From NCBI RefSeq assembly GCF_035083965.1, contig NC_089722.1, positions 31,957,958-32,021,957 on the forward strand: a DNA stretch of 64,000 bases, read 5' to 3'. Every line of letters starts with the position of its first letter. Positions within the stretch are counted from its first letter, which is position 1. Below are positions 45,800 through 58,095 of the stretch, in pieces. The translations under genes and the position numbers were made by a program. Below the pieces are notes generated by a model, which was given only the letters and a program-made list of their open reading frames with translations, searched no databases and was not told where the DNA came from. Source of the DNA: Branchiostoma lanceolatum. Lineage: Eukaryota > Chordata > Leptocardii > Amphioxiformes > Branchiostomatidae.

Positions 45800-47010
45800 G
45801 TAACATTGACGATGGATTAAGGGCAAGAGTAACGGATTATGGTTAGGGTTATGGATTAATTAAGGTTATGGTGACGGATTAAGGGTAAGGATGACAGATT
45901 AAGGGAAAAGGTGACGGATTAGGTTATCGGGTGACAGATTAACGGCTATGGTGACGGATTAAGGGTTATGGCGACCGACGTGACTGATTGAGGGCAACCA
46001 CTGTGAGGGATCAAGGCTTTCGTGACAAATTAAGGGTTATGGAGACAGATTAAGAGCAAGGATGGATGATGAAGGTCAAGGGCAACGGATTAAGGGCCAG
46101 GGTGACGGATTAAGGGAAAGGATGGCGGATTAAGGGAAATGATTACAGATTGAGGGTAAGGATGGCGGATAAGGGGAAATGATTACAGCTTAAGGGAAAG
46201 GTAACGGATTAAGGACTAAGTTGACGGATTAAGGGTAAAGATGACGGATTAAGGGAAATGATTACAGATTAAGCGAAAGGGTGACGGATTAAGGATTGTG
46301 GTGACGGATTAAGGGCAAAGGTCGCGGATTAAGGGCTATAATGATGGTTTAAGGGTGATGGTGACGGATTAAGAGCAAAGATGGCTGATGAAGGTCAAGG
46401 GCAACGGATTAAGGGCTAGGGTAACGGATTAAGGAATAAAGTGACAGATTAAGGGTAAGAATGGCGGATTAAAGGAAATAAGTACAGATTATGGGAAAGG
46501 GTAACAGATTAAGGGCTAGGTTGATGAATTAAGGGTAAGGATGGCGGATTAAGGGAAATGATTACAGATCAAGGCGAAGGGTAACGGATTAAGGACTAAG
46601 GCGACGGATTAAGGGTAATGATGGCGGATTAGGGGAAATGAGTACAGATTAAGGGAAAGGGTGACGGATTAAGGACTAAGGTGACGGATTAAGGGTAAGG
46701 ATGGCGGATTAAGGGAAATGATTACAGATTAAGGGCAAGGATGACGGATTAAGAGGAACGATCACAGATTAAGTAAAAGGGCGACGGATTAAGGATTGTG
46801 GTGACGGATTAAGGGCAAAGGTCGCGGATTAAGGGCTATGGTGACGGTTTAAGGATGATGGTGAGAGATTAAGAGCTATGATGACGGGATAAGGACAACG
46901 CTGAGGGATTAAAGGCTTTCGTGACAGATAAGGGGCAAGGGTGACAGACTTGGGTCTCTGCTGACATATTAATGTTTATGATAACGGTTTAAGGGCAATA
47001 GTGACGGATT
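45800..47010 (+). repeat. 19-20-bp minisatellite, about 55 copies
   Basis: The unit is near TGACGGATTAAGGGCAAGG with frequent variants (GGCGGATTAAGGGAAATGAT, TACAGATTAAGGG). Higher-order blocks of about 100 bp are visible. No coding potential. Confidence 0.95.
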
Positions 47011-47518
47011 CACTTCACAAATTACCATGCAGCGCAGATGACAGCTTCTTCAAATAATGTACATCTTTGTCTAAGCTTCCTGCACACCATAGTGCATGGT
47101 AATATATCGTTACTGTATTCTGCAATCCTGTTTGAAAGATTTCTTAACAAAAACACCCCTGCAGTTCCGTGGCAAGCTGCTAAGGGACCGAAACTTACCC
47201 CACTTCTTTCTTACGTGAAATTCAAAAGTGGGGTAATTATGCAAAAGGTTTTAGTGAAAATGTTCTTTTCAACTGAAGGTACCACCGGAAAAGTACATTC
47301 TCCCAAGGGGGTGGGTTTTACAAAAATATTCCATTTCAGAACAGTCAGTTTTTAAGATTTTGCAGGGGATAGAGATGAAGTGAAATATGACGTGTTTTAA
47401 CTATTTACTTTACAACTGTTACCTTTCATTTACTGTTCATTTCCCCCCACATTAGTTACACTGAAACGCAAACCTGTTCATATTTGCTGAACAAGCTAAT
47501 ATTTATCTCTAGTTTTTA
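47011..47518. repeat. fragment of a dispersed repeat
   Basis: Words such as ATGTACATCTTTGTCTAAGC, CCCCTGCAGTTCCG and TAAGGGACCGAAACTTACCC place it in the family seen at 9880-10850, strongly diverged. The 105-codon frame is a by-product. Confidence 0.45.
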
Positions 47519-47860
47519 ATACCTTTGCCGAGAAGGTTATGTTTTCATAATAATGTGTCCTTCCGTCTGTGAACACGATAACTCAAGAATGCCTGGATAG
47601 ATTGTCTTCATGCTTGGTATGTGAGTGAGTAGGTCTTCTTGAGACCTGGACATGCGACTCGCTATGTCACTACAGCGGAACTTCCGGTTTTGATATCTCG
47701 TGTTCTGATAATCCTATGGTCATGATTTTATACTGTGGCAGATAGCTCTCGGAAGGAAGAGTAAGTCGTGTAGGTTTTTTTTTTTTGGAACTGCAGGAGC
47801 CGATTTCATTTCAAACTTTGAAAGAGAATTACTCAAGAAGGGGTTAAAGGATCGTCATGA
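47519..47860 (+). repeat. dispersed repeat, second subtype
   Basis: Starts ACCTTTGCCGAGAAGGTTAT like 36413. Continues AACTCAAGAATGCCTGGATA and AGAAGGGGTTAAAGGATCGT. Confidence 0.75.
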
Positions 47861-49090
47861 CAGTTAGTATGTAGATAGCGTATGTATTTATTTATATTTC
47901 ATAAACAAAAGATAAGCAGACATGGATATACACAAAGCCTCCCATTGCAGTTTTATTGACTTAGCCACAACAAGTTTGGGAAAAAGGTGTTGATGGATCG
48001 TAATTATCTTTGATGTGTACATGACCAGACTCTTAGTTGCATAATTAGGCAAAAATCAGGCGAAAATGCAGCTGAAGGAAATTTTCATCTGCTGCTATGG
48101 CCTCTCCTCAGGACCTCTACAGTGGTCAAACACAAAGTGACGGGGGGAAGCTAGAACCTCTAAATATAACTTGGTTGAAATAGGAGTTTGACTTGGAGTT
48201 TTACTGGGTATGTGTTATCTGAAAGACCTCTCACCACCAGCAGCATTGAAAAACAAGTCGTTGAAAGTTTTTTTTATTGAATGGCGAAGGGATGGGTTCG
48301 TGGAACTCTTGTTATACAATTATGTTACATGCATTAAAGTCCTATTGTGAGGGACACTGGAATGATAAGATTTTCTATTATTCAAATTAGGTGCTGACAT
48401 TGACATTAATGTAATCAGTCATGTAAGCCCAACGTGAAGCCATCTGTAAGTGAACTAAATGATGAATCTTTTTTTCGGTTGCTCACTGGTTGGATGACAG
48501 TGTCCTTCGCTTGGAAATGTGGCCTTAGCCTATCGCTAGATTTCGTATAATATTCCTGGTATAGTTAAAGTTAGTTAAAATCCTCCCACACCATAATTGA
48601 TGTATAGGGCGGTGCCCATATCCGTTTCATAGCCCTTGGGCCACACTGTGGTGCAATCACTGCAGCAGGGGGCTAGTCCACTGGCAGTGGAAGCTGAATT
48701 TACAAATAAATGATATTGCAAATCTATATAAAGGTCATGTGGTAATTTGCAGATCTAAATCTCGAACGGGGACTCTTCTACCAAGCTGGAGATTATACTA
48801 ATTACACTTGTTACACATTGGTGCCTAAATCAGATTAGACACGAAGCATTACTAATCTTCTTCCTTGACGACAAAACGGCTGCTTTAACCATATGGTCTG
48901 TATTTCATAAGTTAACTCATATCCAGTTGACTAAAACCGACAACCCCATCTGAATAACAGCATCTTTGGGCCCTTTAAAGCTTCGTTAACACGAGTCATC
49001 TGTGAGATCTAAAGAAGGTTACGCTTTGCTTCTCCTGCAGGAGAGATCATAAGCTATGTTCTTCTAAGGGCATCAAAACATGAACATGCA
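47861..49090. other. no gene recognised
   Basis: No frame with known motifs and no convincing splice-flanked exon. Confidence 0.4.
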
Positions 49091-49265
49091 CGTGTACGCT
49101 AATCTCCAAGCAGATCTCCACGGTGCCAAAATCGTACAAGCTAGCCAGAGAAGCTCTTGTCAGCCAGAGAAGTTGTCAGGCACCGTCGGGTTGCAATAAA
49201 AACTCCCTCTGCCAGTTGGATACGGTCTTTGCAACGGTTGCGTCTGCTTGGAGACTACGTGTACG
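49091..49265. mobile_element. 175-bp imperfect foldback element
   Basis: The left arm CGTGTACGCTAATCTCCAAG and CAGA faces the right arm TCTGCTTGGAGACTACGTGT. The inner CCAGTTGGATACGGTCTTTG is shared, inverted, with 28145-28167. Confidence 0.55.
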
Positions 49266-49400
49266 CAGACCATGCACTACCTACTGATTCATCAACTGTG
49301 TCAGGATGAGAACTGTGCTTTGGAAAACCGGCCCAGTGCAATGGTTAATAGGGAGGAATAGAGGAGAAGGGTAATGGAAACCAATGAGCCCCTCAAGATA

Positions 49401-49655
49401 GCCTCCGTTGCAGGCCTCCCACAAGCGTTTTACTAGAGATTTTTTCATACTTTTTTTGGGGGGGCGGGGGGCGGCGTATTCTTGAGCCCCCGTATCTGCT
49501 TGGGCCCCGTATCTGCTTGGGATCGTGGTGATACACAGCGATTACCACGATCCCAAGCAGATACGGAGCCCAAGCAGATACGCTCCCCCCCCCCAAAAAA
49601 AAATGAAGAAAAAAATCGCTAGTAAAACGCTAGTGGGAGGGCCTGCGACGGAGGC
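49401..49655. mobile_element. 255-bp TA-flanked foldback MITE
   Basis: Arms over 100 bp long: GCCTCCGTTGCAGGCCTCCC at the left end and its near complement at the right. Both are flanked by TA. The centre has GGATCGTGGTGAT...ATTACCACGATCC. Runs of G and C face each other at 49458 and 49586. Confidence 0.8.
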
Positions 49656-49884
49656 TACCCTCACGACTAGATGGTGATGATATAACACAACAACAGGGGG
49701 TCTAATGATGTTTTTTTCTTCCTTTGTTTCCGGCAAGATGAGAAGTAAGCACAACTGTGGAACCCATTATAACGGAGCAAATCACATCCATATCATTCAG
49801 AAACGAAACTTAAGAGGATTAAAGATAACCAATCCCCTTCTCCGGCGTCACACACGTTAAAAATCTGATACTTGGGAGACACAC

Positions 49885-50228
49885 CCCGACCAATCGAATC
49901 ACGTGAATCGCATTGAAACTCAGATTCGTATCAGCTATTTCCCGACAAATCGCTTTCTAGCTTGCGTTAACGGTCACGGTCTTGCGGTCACGCGATTTAA
50001 CGTCTATTTTTTTGTAAACGTTAAATCGCGGTCACTTTCTATTACTTCCAAAGTGCCAAAATTACCAATCTGAAAACATCCCTGGGAAGCTGACACCTTC
50101 CAGCATCTCACTGGCTAGTTTATTTTGTCAGATTTAGTAGTTGACGCAACTTAGAAAGGAATTTGTCGGGAAATGGCTGATACGAATCTGAGTATCAATG
50201 CAATTCACGTGATTCGATTGGTCGGGGT
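49885..50228. repeat. nested palindrome
   Basis: Outer arms of about 90 bp: CCCCGACCAATCGAATCACG, then CAGATTCGTATCAGCTATTT, with their complements at 50150-50228. In the loop lies a second palindrome at 49985-50037 (GTCACGCGATTTAACGT facing ACGTTAAATCGCGGTCAC). Probably a foldback transposon; no target duplication identified. Confidence 0.75.
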
Positions 50229-52010
50229 GGAGACAGAGGTGTACATACATTGGCACATCTGTGTGCATCTTTTTAGACATAGAGAACTTCAAATCGTGAG
50301 GCTGGAGGTGTTTCTACTTTTATCGCGTGACTAATCATCGTCCAACTTATTCAAAACGTATTTATCTTAAAACTGCGCGGAAGGAGCCAAATGTTGAACC
50401 CATGGGAACAAATATCAGCTCTTCTAAAAAGAAAAATGCATGGTCTGTAAGTTTTTCTCCGCCTGTTTAACGCCGTGCGAGCATGCATTTCTACTGAGGT
50501 ATATGATAAATAATTGTGCTAGGGCTACCCATCATCGTCCATGTCAGTCTTTTCCCTTCTAGCACTATGCTTGAAGGACACAGACCAGAAATAAATGCAC
50601 AGTAACTGTCCAAAGTAGTCTAAAGACAAATGATAGTTAAGTCACTATGTTTGTCCCGCCGCTTGCTTAACGCGATGAAAGAAAACAATGTTGTGCAGGA
50701 AATTTCGTCGACATCACCAGCGCGTGGCGTTCACGTGATAAACGCATGGCCATGATGTGACGCCGTGCAAAAATGTACCAACGAAGCGGGGTCGCTAGGT
50801 TGTATGAAACCTAACGTCAGCTACTTTTAAAACATACTAGCTATCGTCTAAGTCAGAAAAACATGACGAAGTACGTGGTGTCGAATTGCACGTGAAACAC
50901 GTCATGCATGACGCTTCCGTGCAACTTGTTGTTATTGGCTCAGGAGTTTATTATGTTATGTCGCTGGACGTAAACTTATTTCATTGTTTTGTATAAAGGT
51001 GAGTCATGACTAAGGACCATAATTTTACCGTTCTTTATTGCTCATGAGAACAGGCGTTGACAAAATACACCTCGACATGTGGACATGACCCAACATGGAC
51101 GATAACTGGTAGCGTTCGATAACTGGTAACGTTAGCATTACGTTATTACATTGCAAACATTTCTGTGGTCATTGAAGCTAACTTCAATACCATGAATGCA
51201 AACCTAAAGAGTTTTTAAAACATAATCCCTTTCTTGAAGATTTAGTAGAAGTACAGTCATTCAATGATTATATTACAGGTAAGTTTTGGGAATTCACCTG
51301 GAAGAGACAATTAACTGTGACGGGAGTACTTGACTCATGCTTTAAGTGAGTTTATGACTGTCGAATATCTTTAAAAAAAAGGTAACTACCAAGTACTTGA
51401 TTACAATCAATTATCAACCCATTCCTTTAAGAGGTTATAAGATTAAAAGCAAAGTTCTTGAAAAATTCTGCCATGGGGCCTCACAACATGTAAAAACTAG
51501 AGTTCCACGACTTCATACCTTCGCCAAATGATTTTAACCTTTATGACTGACGTATACATTAAGAGTGTTTCTCATCGATTATTAATCATACCAGTTGATC
51601 GTCTTCTCCACCCAAATAACAGAAGTTGTCCAAAGTATGAGCTTAACACAAAAGGTAACCGTTATGCTAACATCTATCATCAGTTATGCAAACGAGGTCC
51701 GTATTTTTATCAGCATAATTTGATTAAACGTTATAACGTTAACGATGTCCACATTCACAACACTTTCAAATGCCACAAGTATGACACTGCCGTCATTTAC
51801 CAGTATAGAATTATAGTAGTTTCTCATTGATTATGCAAATTAGGCCTACATTTACACATTCCCCTCTTCCTCAGTTACAAATGTAACATATCTGAATAGT
51901 CATATCATGGAACACAGCGGATTTTTCAAAAACTGCCTGATTGATTTTGTAAATCAGAATCTGATTTGCAGAATCATCGTCTAATCATTCAAAGCATCAC
52001 GTAAGCTATC
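50229..52010. other. no gene recognised
   Basis: Unique-looking sequence with CG-containing words at 50640-50960. From about 51480 it is diverged dispersed-repeat text with TTATGCAAATTAGG words. No exon. Confidence 0.4.
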
Positions 52011-52312
52011 TACATACCAGAAATTATGACCATCCATTAACCCCATCTTAAGTTATCGTAATTTTCTCATTAATTATGCAAATGAGGTCTTAATTTGCAT
52101 AGTTGATATCGATTGATATCTCACTTTTCCTCGTTACGCTGCAGTACAATAACGAGGCGCTGGGAGCCCCAAAATCCACTCATCTGGAGGGTTTGCACAT
52201 ACCTACCAACACCAAATATGAAGACAATCCATCCAGGCGTTCTCGAGTTATCGTGTTCACTAAGAGGCACACAGAAACGCTCGGTAAAACATAACCTTCT
52301 CAGCGAAGGTAA
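52011..52312 (-). repeat. dispersed repeat, third subtype
   Basis: Ends with AACATAACCTTCTCAGCGAA and GGT. Contains CCAAATATGAAGACAATCCA, also found at 62613-62635 next to ATATAACCTTCTTGGCGAAG. Confidence 0.7.
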
Positions 52313-52712
52313 TAAAGCGTGATTTGATTGAGGTATCAAAACTTTGTGTACCTGATGTCAGCTAAGTATCCATAAACATTTGCTGTTCTGATTAGAGTCT
52401 TCGATCCAAATACACCACTCCGTAAGATGTAAGAGCCACCCCTGAATACTGCTGGTTCCTGCGTTTGTCTGTATTTAAATAGGTCAAGTGTCAAGGTCTG
52501 TCCTTAAGCTGGCGAGACGACGTTCTGTCACAGCTACGGATAGTGTACGTAGAACGATACACTGCCGCCGCCGCTACGTCTTAACCATCACAGTTGATCT
52601 GGCGACGTCGTAAGAGACGTTACGTTAAGGTTTCTTGCAAGAGTCCAGGTCCTCCGAAGTTCAAGTCGTTGCCGCAACACCCCAGTTTGTTGACTCACAC
52701 CAGAAAGGCAAG
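52313..52712 (+). promoter_or_regulatory. presumed P450 promoter and 5' UTR
   Basis: Lies immediately upstream of the P450 start codon. It includes a GC-richer part (CTGCCGCCGCCGCTACG at 52561) but no TATA box at a clear distance. The assignment rests on position only. Confidence 0.3.
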
Positions 52713-52783
52713 ATGGCGACCGAATGGAACCTGTTGTCTCTCACCTACGGACTGCTCCTGTCGCTTGTCATCCTGTTTTGTAT
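52713..52783 (+). CDS. P450 exon 1, signal anchor
   Basis: ATG in a fair context (GCAAGATGG). The 23 codons plus two bases encode the membrane anchor. Donor TAT/GTAAGTG. Confidence 0.88.
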
Positions 52784-55700
52784 GTAAGTGTCGCTCTAGC
52801 TCTGCTCACATAAAATATTTAGACTAAAAATTCTGAATGTTCAGTATGGTGTACGCTAAAGAATCATGAAAAATCCCGGAACAGGGACTGGTAAAGAATA
52901 TGTCTTTTAAAGCAGCCTTGGTGGTGAAATATGATACAGTCTGCTAGATCTGTTGTTCGTCACCAGTTTGGCCCAGGTAGGAAAAAGCACGTTGCCTGCC
53001 TTGAAACGTTCTGGGATGAATGCCAAATTCTTTTAGCAGTGACCTGGAACGTCGCCACATCGTGGAAACAGGCAACAGCTTGTTTGAGTTTGGCACTCTT
53101 TTACCTTCTACTGACGTCGTTGCTGTTGCATTCACTGCCAATGAACAACATTTTGGCAGACGTTAGCTTTCTATTTGATACGCGTTTTTACGGTTAATGC
53201 TTCAGATGTCATATTGAAGGTGTAGGAAAGGCGAATAACCCGGTGAATACAACGGTATGAGTGATTTGCTAATGAAGCCCTCATTCGCATGATTTATGCA
53301 GAAACCTCATATTTTCCTTTCGGAAAAAAATACCACAGAAGTCATGTTAGAGGGACAGCTGAATACAATGGAATTTGTGTTAAGCTGATGAATATTCTCA
53401 AAACGGTAGTTCCTGTAAAATGAGAAATAGACCATTCTCATAGCACATGTAAGTTAGGAAGTAATAAAAACTCTATGGCTTGAATAATAAATAAATTTCA
53501 TTTGTTATAGGGTCTTGTACTCAAGTTTTGGATTTTGTTCACAGTTACATGTATCGCACCATGTCCATCCTGCGAATGCTGGGTGTGTCAGGCCCCACCC
53601 CATTGCCGTTCGTAGGAAACCTTCTGACCTACAGAAAGGTGAGTTCAGAAAGTTAGAGCTTAGAAACTATGCATTGATAATCATAGCGTATTGATTGGTT
53701 ATGAGTCGCCAAGAATATTGCAACCGTTTAAATATGCTGAAGACAATTGCATCACTCACTCACTCTCTCCCATTGCTTAGTCAGCCATAGGAGCAGCATA
53801 ACGTTCAGTAAAGATTCTCCATTGCTTGTGATCTTCTACAATTGCATACTTGGTGTGAAAATCTTGGCATAATGAACAAATAAAAGTAACACAATACGGA
53901 GAGAACACTCACAACACAGGCTATTGCCCTATCTAGTGAGAATTGGTGACATCAGTGTTGTTCAACAGTAACTGGTCTAGGCTTATTAGCTTTTCACAAA
54001 TTTTGTCACTCAGCTTCCAATTAATACTATCATCATTTTCGATCGTAGGGACAAAGAGCAGCATTTGCGGAGTGGCGCAGAAAGTACGGTAGAGTATACA
54101 GGTACGTCAAATTATGTCAGTCTTAGTTTGTTTTATTTATTGTTTTATTGCATGTTTATTAGTACAACATTTTGAGGTGCAATTTTGAATAGGCTTGCAG
54201 CAATTGAATCCATATTTGTGCTCTGATCCATTTATACATGCCAAGGTAGGATATTGTTTCCGTCATCTTATTAGTCTAATCTTATTATACATGTTGTGAC
54301 AAGAAGCGGTACAATCCAATAAAGACCAAGATAATCAATCCATGTTAACCTTCACTGCTGATGATTTATATAGTCAAAACAAGAGTTCGGAGACCTCTTA
54401 CCTCCGTGAAATATTTGGAGTTTTATAAAAGGCTTGGTTCATCTTGTCTCGTTGATTATGGAAATGTTTGTTTGTTTTATTCAGATCTCCATTAGTGTGC
54501 AATCTTAACAATTTATACACTTATCTTCCTGGAGTCCACCTACATTAAATACGATTTTATCAATACAGGAACAGTACAATTGAATAAAATACAGGAAAAA
54601 CGAAAACAATTGTCAGACAATAAATCATACAAAATCAAATTTGACGAGCTTAAAAGTGAGCGGAAAGGTCAGAGGTCAACATAAAATAACGGAATCATTG
54701 TATAGAAAATAAACCAGGAAGTGATACCAAATGAAAAGGATGTAGTTTTTTAAAACTTAATTGAATGAACTGAACATGAATATAAACAAAGGTAATCATA
54801 ATGATACACATAACTTGTCTCCGATATACTAATCATATAGAAAAATTACCACCATGTGTCAAGACGCATGTGGTTATTTTTTCCATTACTCAATTAAATT
54901 AAGTTTTGATTTATATCTGTTTGCATTGATGGCCTTCTTTACCCAGAATATATAGACTTCATGACATTATGTATAAAAGTCCTATCCTTTAGGAGTGCAG
55001 TACCAAGTAGAGCCACCAGAAGGCCACAAAAGTTTTTCCATGACCTAATAAATGTCATCACAATCCATCAACGGATGCTCAAGTTTTGCTGACCACAAAT
55101 ATCCGGAAACGCAATCAAACTCACAAACACACAGGCAAACATACACAACCAGAACAACGCATCCATTTTCACGGAGGAAATGATACTGCATCCCACTATA
55201 TAAAACAAAAGAATGTCAGTGTTTTCGAAGAAGAACTTTATTGCACGACAATTGAACATGGTACAATGGATGGCAAGAATTCGTAAACATAAATAACAAT
55301 CGACTATTACTAATATCTAACATTTGCAGAGAGCTCAACTGCATCATGAATAACAATCGGTCTAATAATGTGAATTCTAATGGCTAAAACAGTATACAAT
55401 GTAATGGTGACGATGATAGAATTTTGTGTCAGGATTTTCATTGGATTTCTTCTGTTTTAATATTAGAATCTAACGGAATATCTGTTTGAACCTCTAAAGA
55501 TGTGACAATATTGTCTGTTCCCTTTTGTCCATGGTGATATTACTATTCATAGATGCAAGGCGTTTACAAATATACTTTGTTTCTACAGGATATTTGAGGG
55601 TCTGAATCCCAAGCTAGTTGTCAGCGATCGTGATATGGTGAAACAGATTCTGGTAGAGGACTCAACTAGTTTTCCTTTCAGGAAGGTAAATGCTCATTAA

Positions 55701-55908
55701 ATGACTATGAAATCTTGTCATAACGTTATGTTTAATGATTGATGGATTGATGTATTTCCAACTAGAGTTCCACGACCAGATGCCTTCGCAAACTAATTTT
55801 GTGCAAATGCAAATGATATTTCAAAGAGGTCTCTTAATTGCCCTAGTATCTCCATGAAAAATGGATATATTGTTTTGAGCGTGTCTATATGTGTGTGTGT
55901 GTGTTTGC

Positions 55909-55939
<31 letters not shown>

Positions 55940-58029
55940 TGCGTGCGTGCGTGTTTGTGTATGTGTCCGCGGATGCTTGTAGTCAGGATAACTCAAGAAC
56001 TTCTGAATGGATTTTAATTATATTTAGTATGTAGTTAGGTGTTGGGAGAACAAAGTCGATTTTGGGCCCCCTGGTATGTGACCTTAGTACTGCAACAGAA
56101 CTTCCATTTTTTGCACATTTTGACCTGAACATGATCTTGGTCTTTATTTTTGGATGGCAGATAGCTTGTGATGTAAAGAAGATGTGCTGTAGCTATGGAC
56201 CCCCTAGCAGCTTGGTCTGGAACTGCATTGGCGTCTTTGCCAAAATCTTCCAATGAGAATAACTGAACAAAGGAACGACGGATTTCCATGATACTAAATA
56301 TGCAGGTAGCTTAGACAGTGATGTACGTAATGAAGTACAAATCATGCGACTTGGGACTAAATTTGCATAACTAAAGAGGAAAATCTATATATATATTGTA
56401 TATATATAACGAACACCAAAGGCTATGGCTAGTGAAAAGAAGAACGGCTACATCTGGATCCGGATATAAAATCGCGTCACGGTAGTGTGACAATACAAGA
56501 TCAATAGTGTGAGAATATCGTGACGGTGCTGTTTTCAATTCTATCCTCAATCACTACCAACTGTCCACCCGGTCCCACCGCAACACCATCTATGCTTGAC
56601 ATGCCAGAAGCGACGCGACGGACATGCCGCCCGTCCCCTGTAAACATCTCCACCGTCCCGCCATCCCAATTGGCTACGAGGACGTTTCCCGAACTGTCCG
56701 TGCAGATTCCTGAAATCATCATTGTCTGGTCGTCAACAAAACTGAAGAGGTAATGTCCGGTTTTGTTAAAGGCATAAACGCGATTTTCTGTTAAGCTGTC
56801 GGACACAAAAATGCTTCCCTCACGTCCCACAGCGACCAGTCCGTGGAATTCTTTCTGCACCTGGAACTTGCGCAAAACAGTACCGTTTAAATGCAGTAGT
56901 TTTACTTGCCCATAACCTCTCAGTCGCTCCGTAATTACGACATAATCACTGCGTGTGTCCACTGCGATGCCACAGATCCTAATGCTCCGCAGCGAGGGAT
57001 GCAGAGTTGTTAGATGATTTCCCGTTTTTGTATACCGACCAATTAACGACGTCGATCGAAAAGAATCTACTTTCTCTCCAACCACCCACAGATGACCCTT
57101 CCCGTCGATGGAAATGCCCGTGGGTTTCATCGTTTCGGACTGTTTCCCCGACAAGATTGTCGGAAAATGGCGGAGATAATCTCCCTTCATGTTGAAGACG
57201 TGAACTCGCTCGTTGAAGTTGTCGGCCACAAATATCTCGCTGCTAGGCGATACGACAACAGCACTTGGTCCGGAAATCTGACCCATCTCACCTTCTCCAC
57301 CGAAGACAATCCTCGTTTGTTCGAAGTCTTCATTTACCTTTCCTGAGGAAGAACAAGTCGTCCCATTATCGATACCGAAAAAAAATGCTGATCCCACCTG
57401 CCCTTATAGTTTAGATAGAAAAAAAGGCGCTAGGGAGCCCAAGCCTACACCTCTGCCCCAAGAACTATCTACCACTCAAAAATCAAGACCAAAACATGTC
57501 CACAACACCGGCACTGCAAGCTTCACTGCTTATCTTGATGACCAACCATCCAACCAACCAACCAACCAACCAACCAACCAACCAACTAACCAACTCAACC
57601 AACCAACCAACCAACCAACCAACTCAACCAACCAACCAACCAACCAACCAACCAACCAACCAACTCAACCAACCAACCAACCAACCAACCAACCAACCAT
57701 CCAACCAACCAACCAACCAACCAACCAACCAACTCAACCAACCAACTCAACCAACCAACCAACCAACCAACCAACAATCCAACCAACCAACCAACTCAAC
57801 CAACCAACCAACCAACCAACTCAACCAACCAACCAACCAACCAACTCAACCAACCAACTCAACCAACCAACCAACCAACCAACCAACCAACCAACCAACC
57901 AACCATCCAACCAACCAACCAACCAACCAACCAACCAACCAACCAACCAACCATCCAACCAACCAACCAACCAACCAACCAACCAACCAACTCAACCAAC
58001 CAACCAACCAACCAACCAACCAACCAACC

Positions 58030-58095
<66 letters not shown>

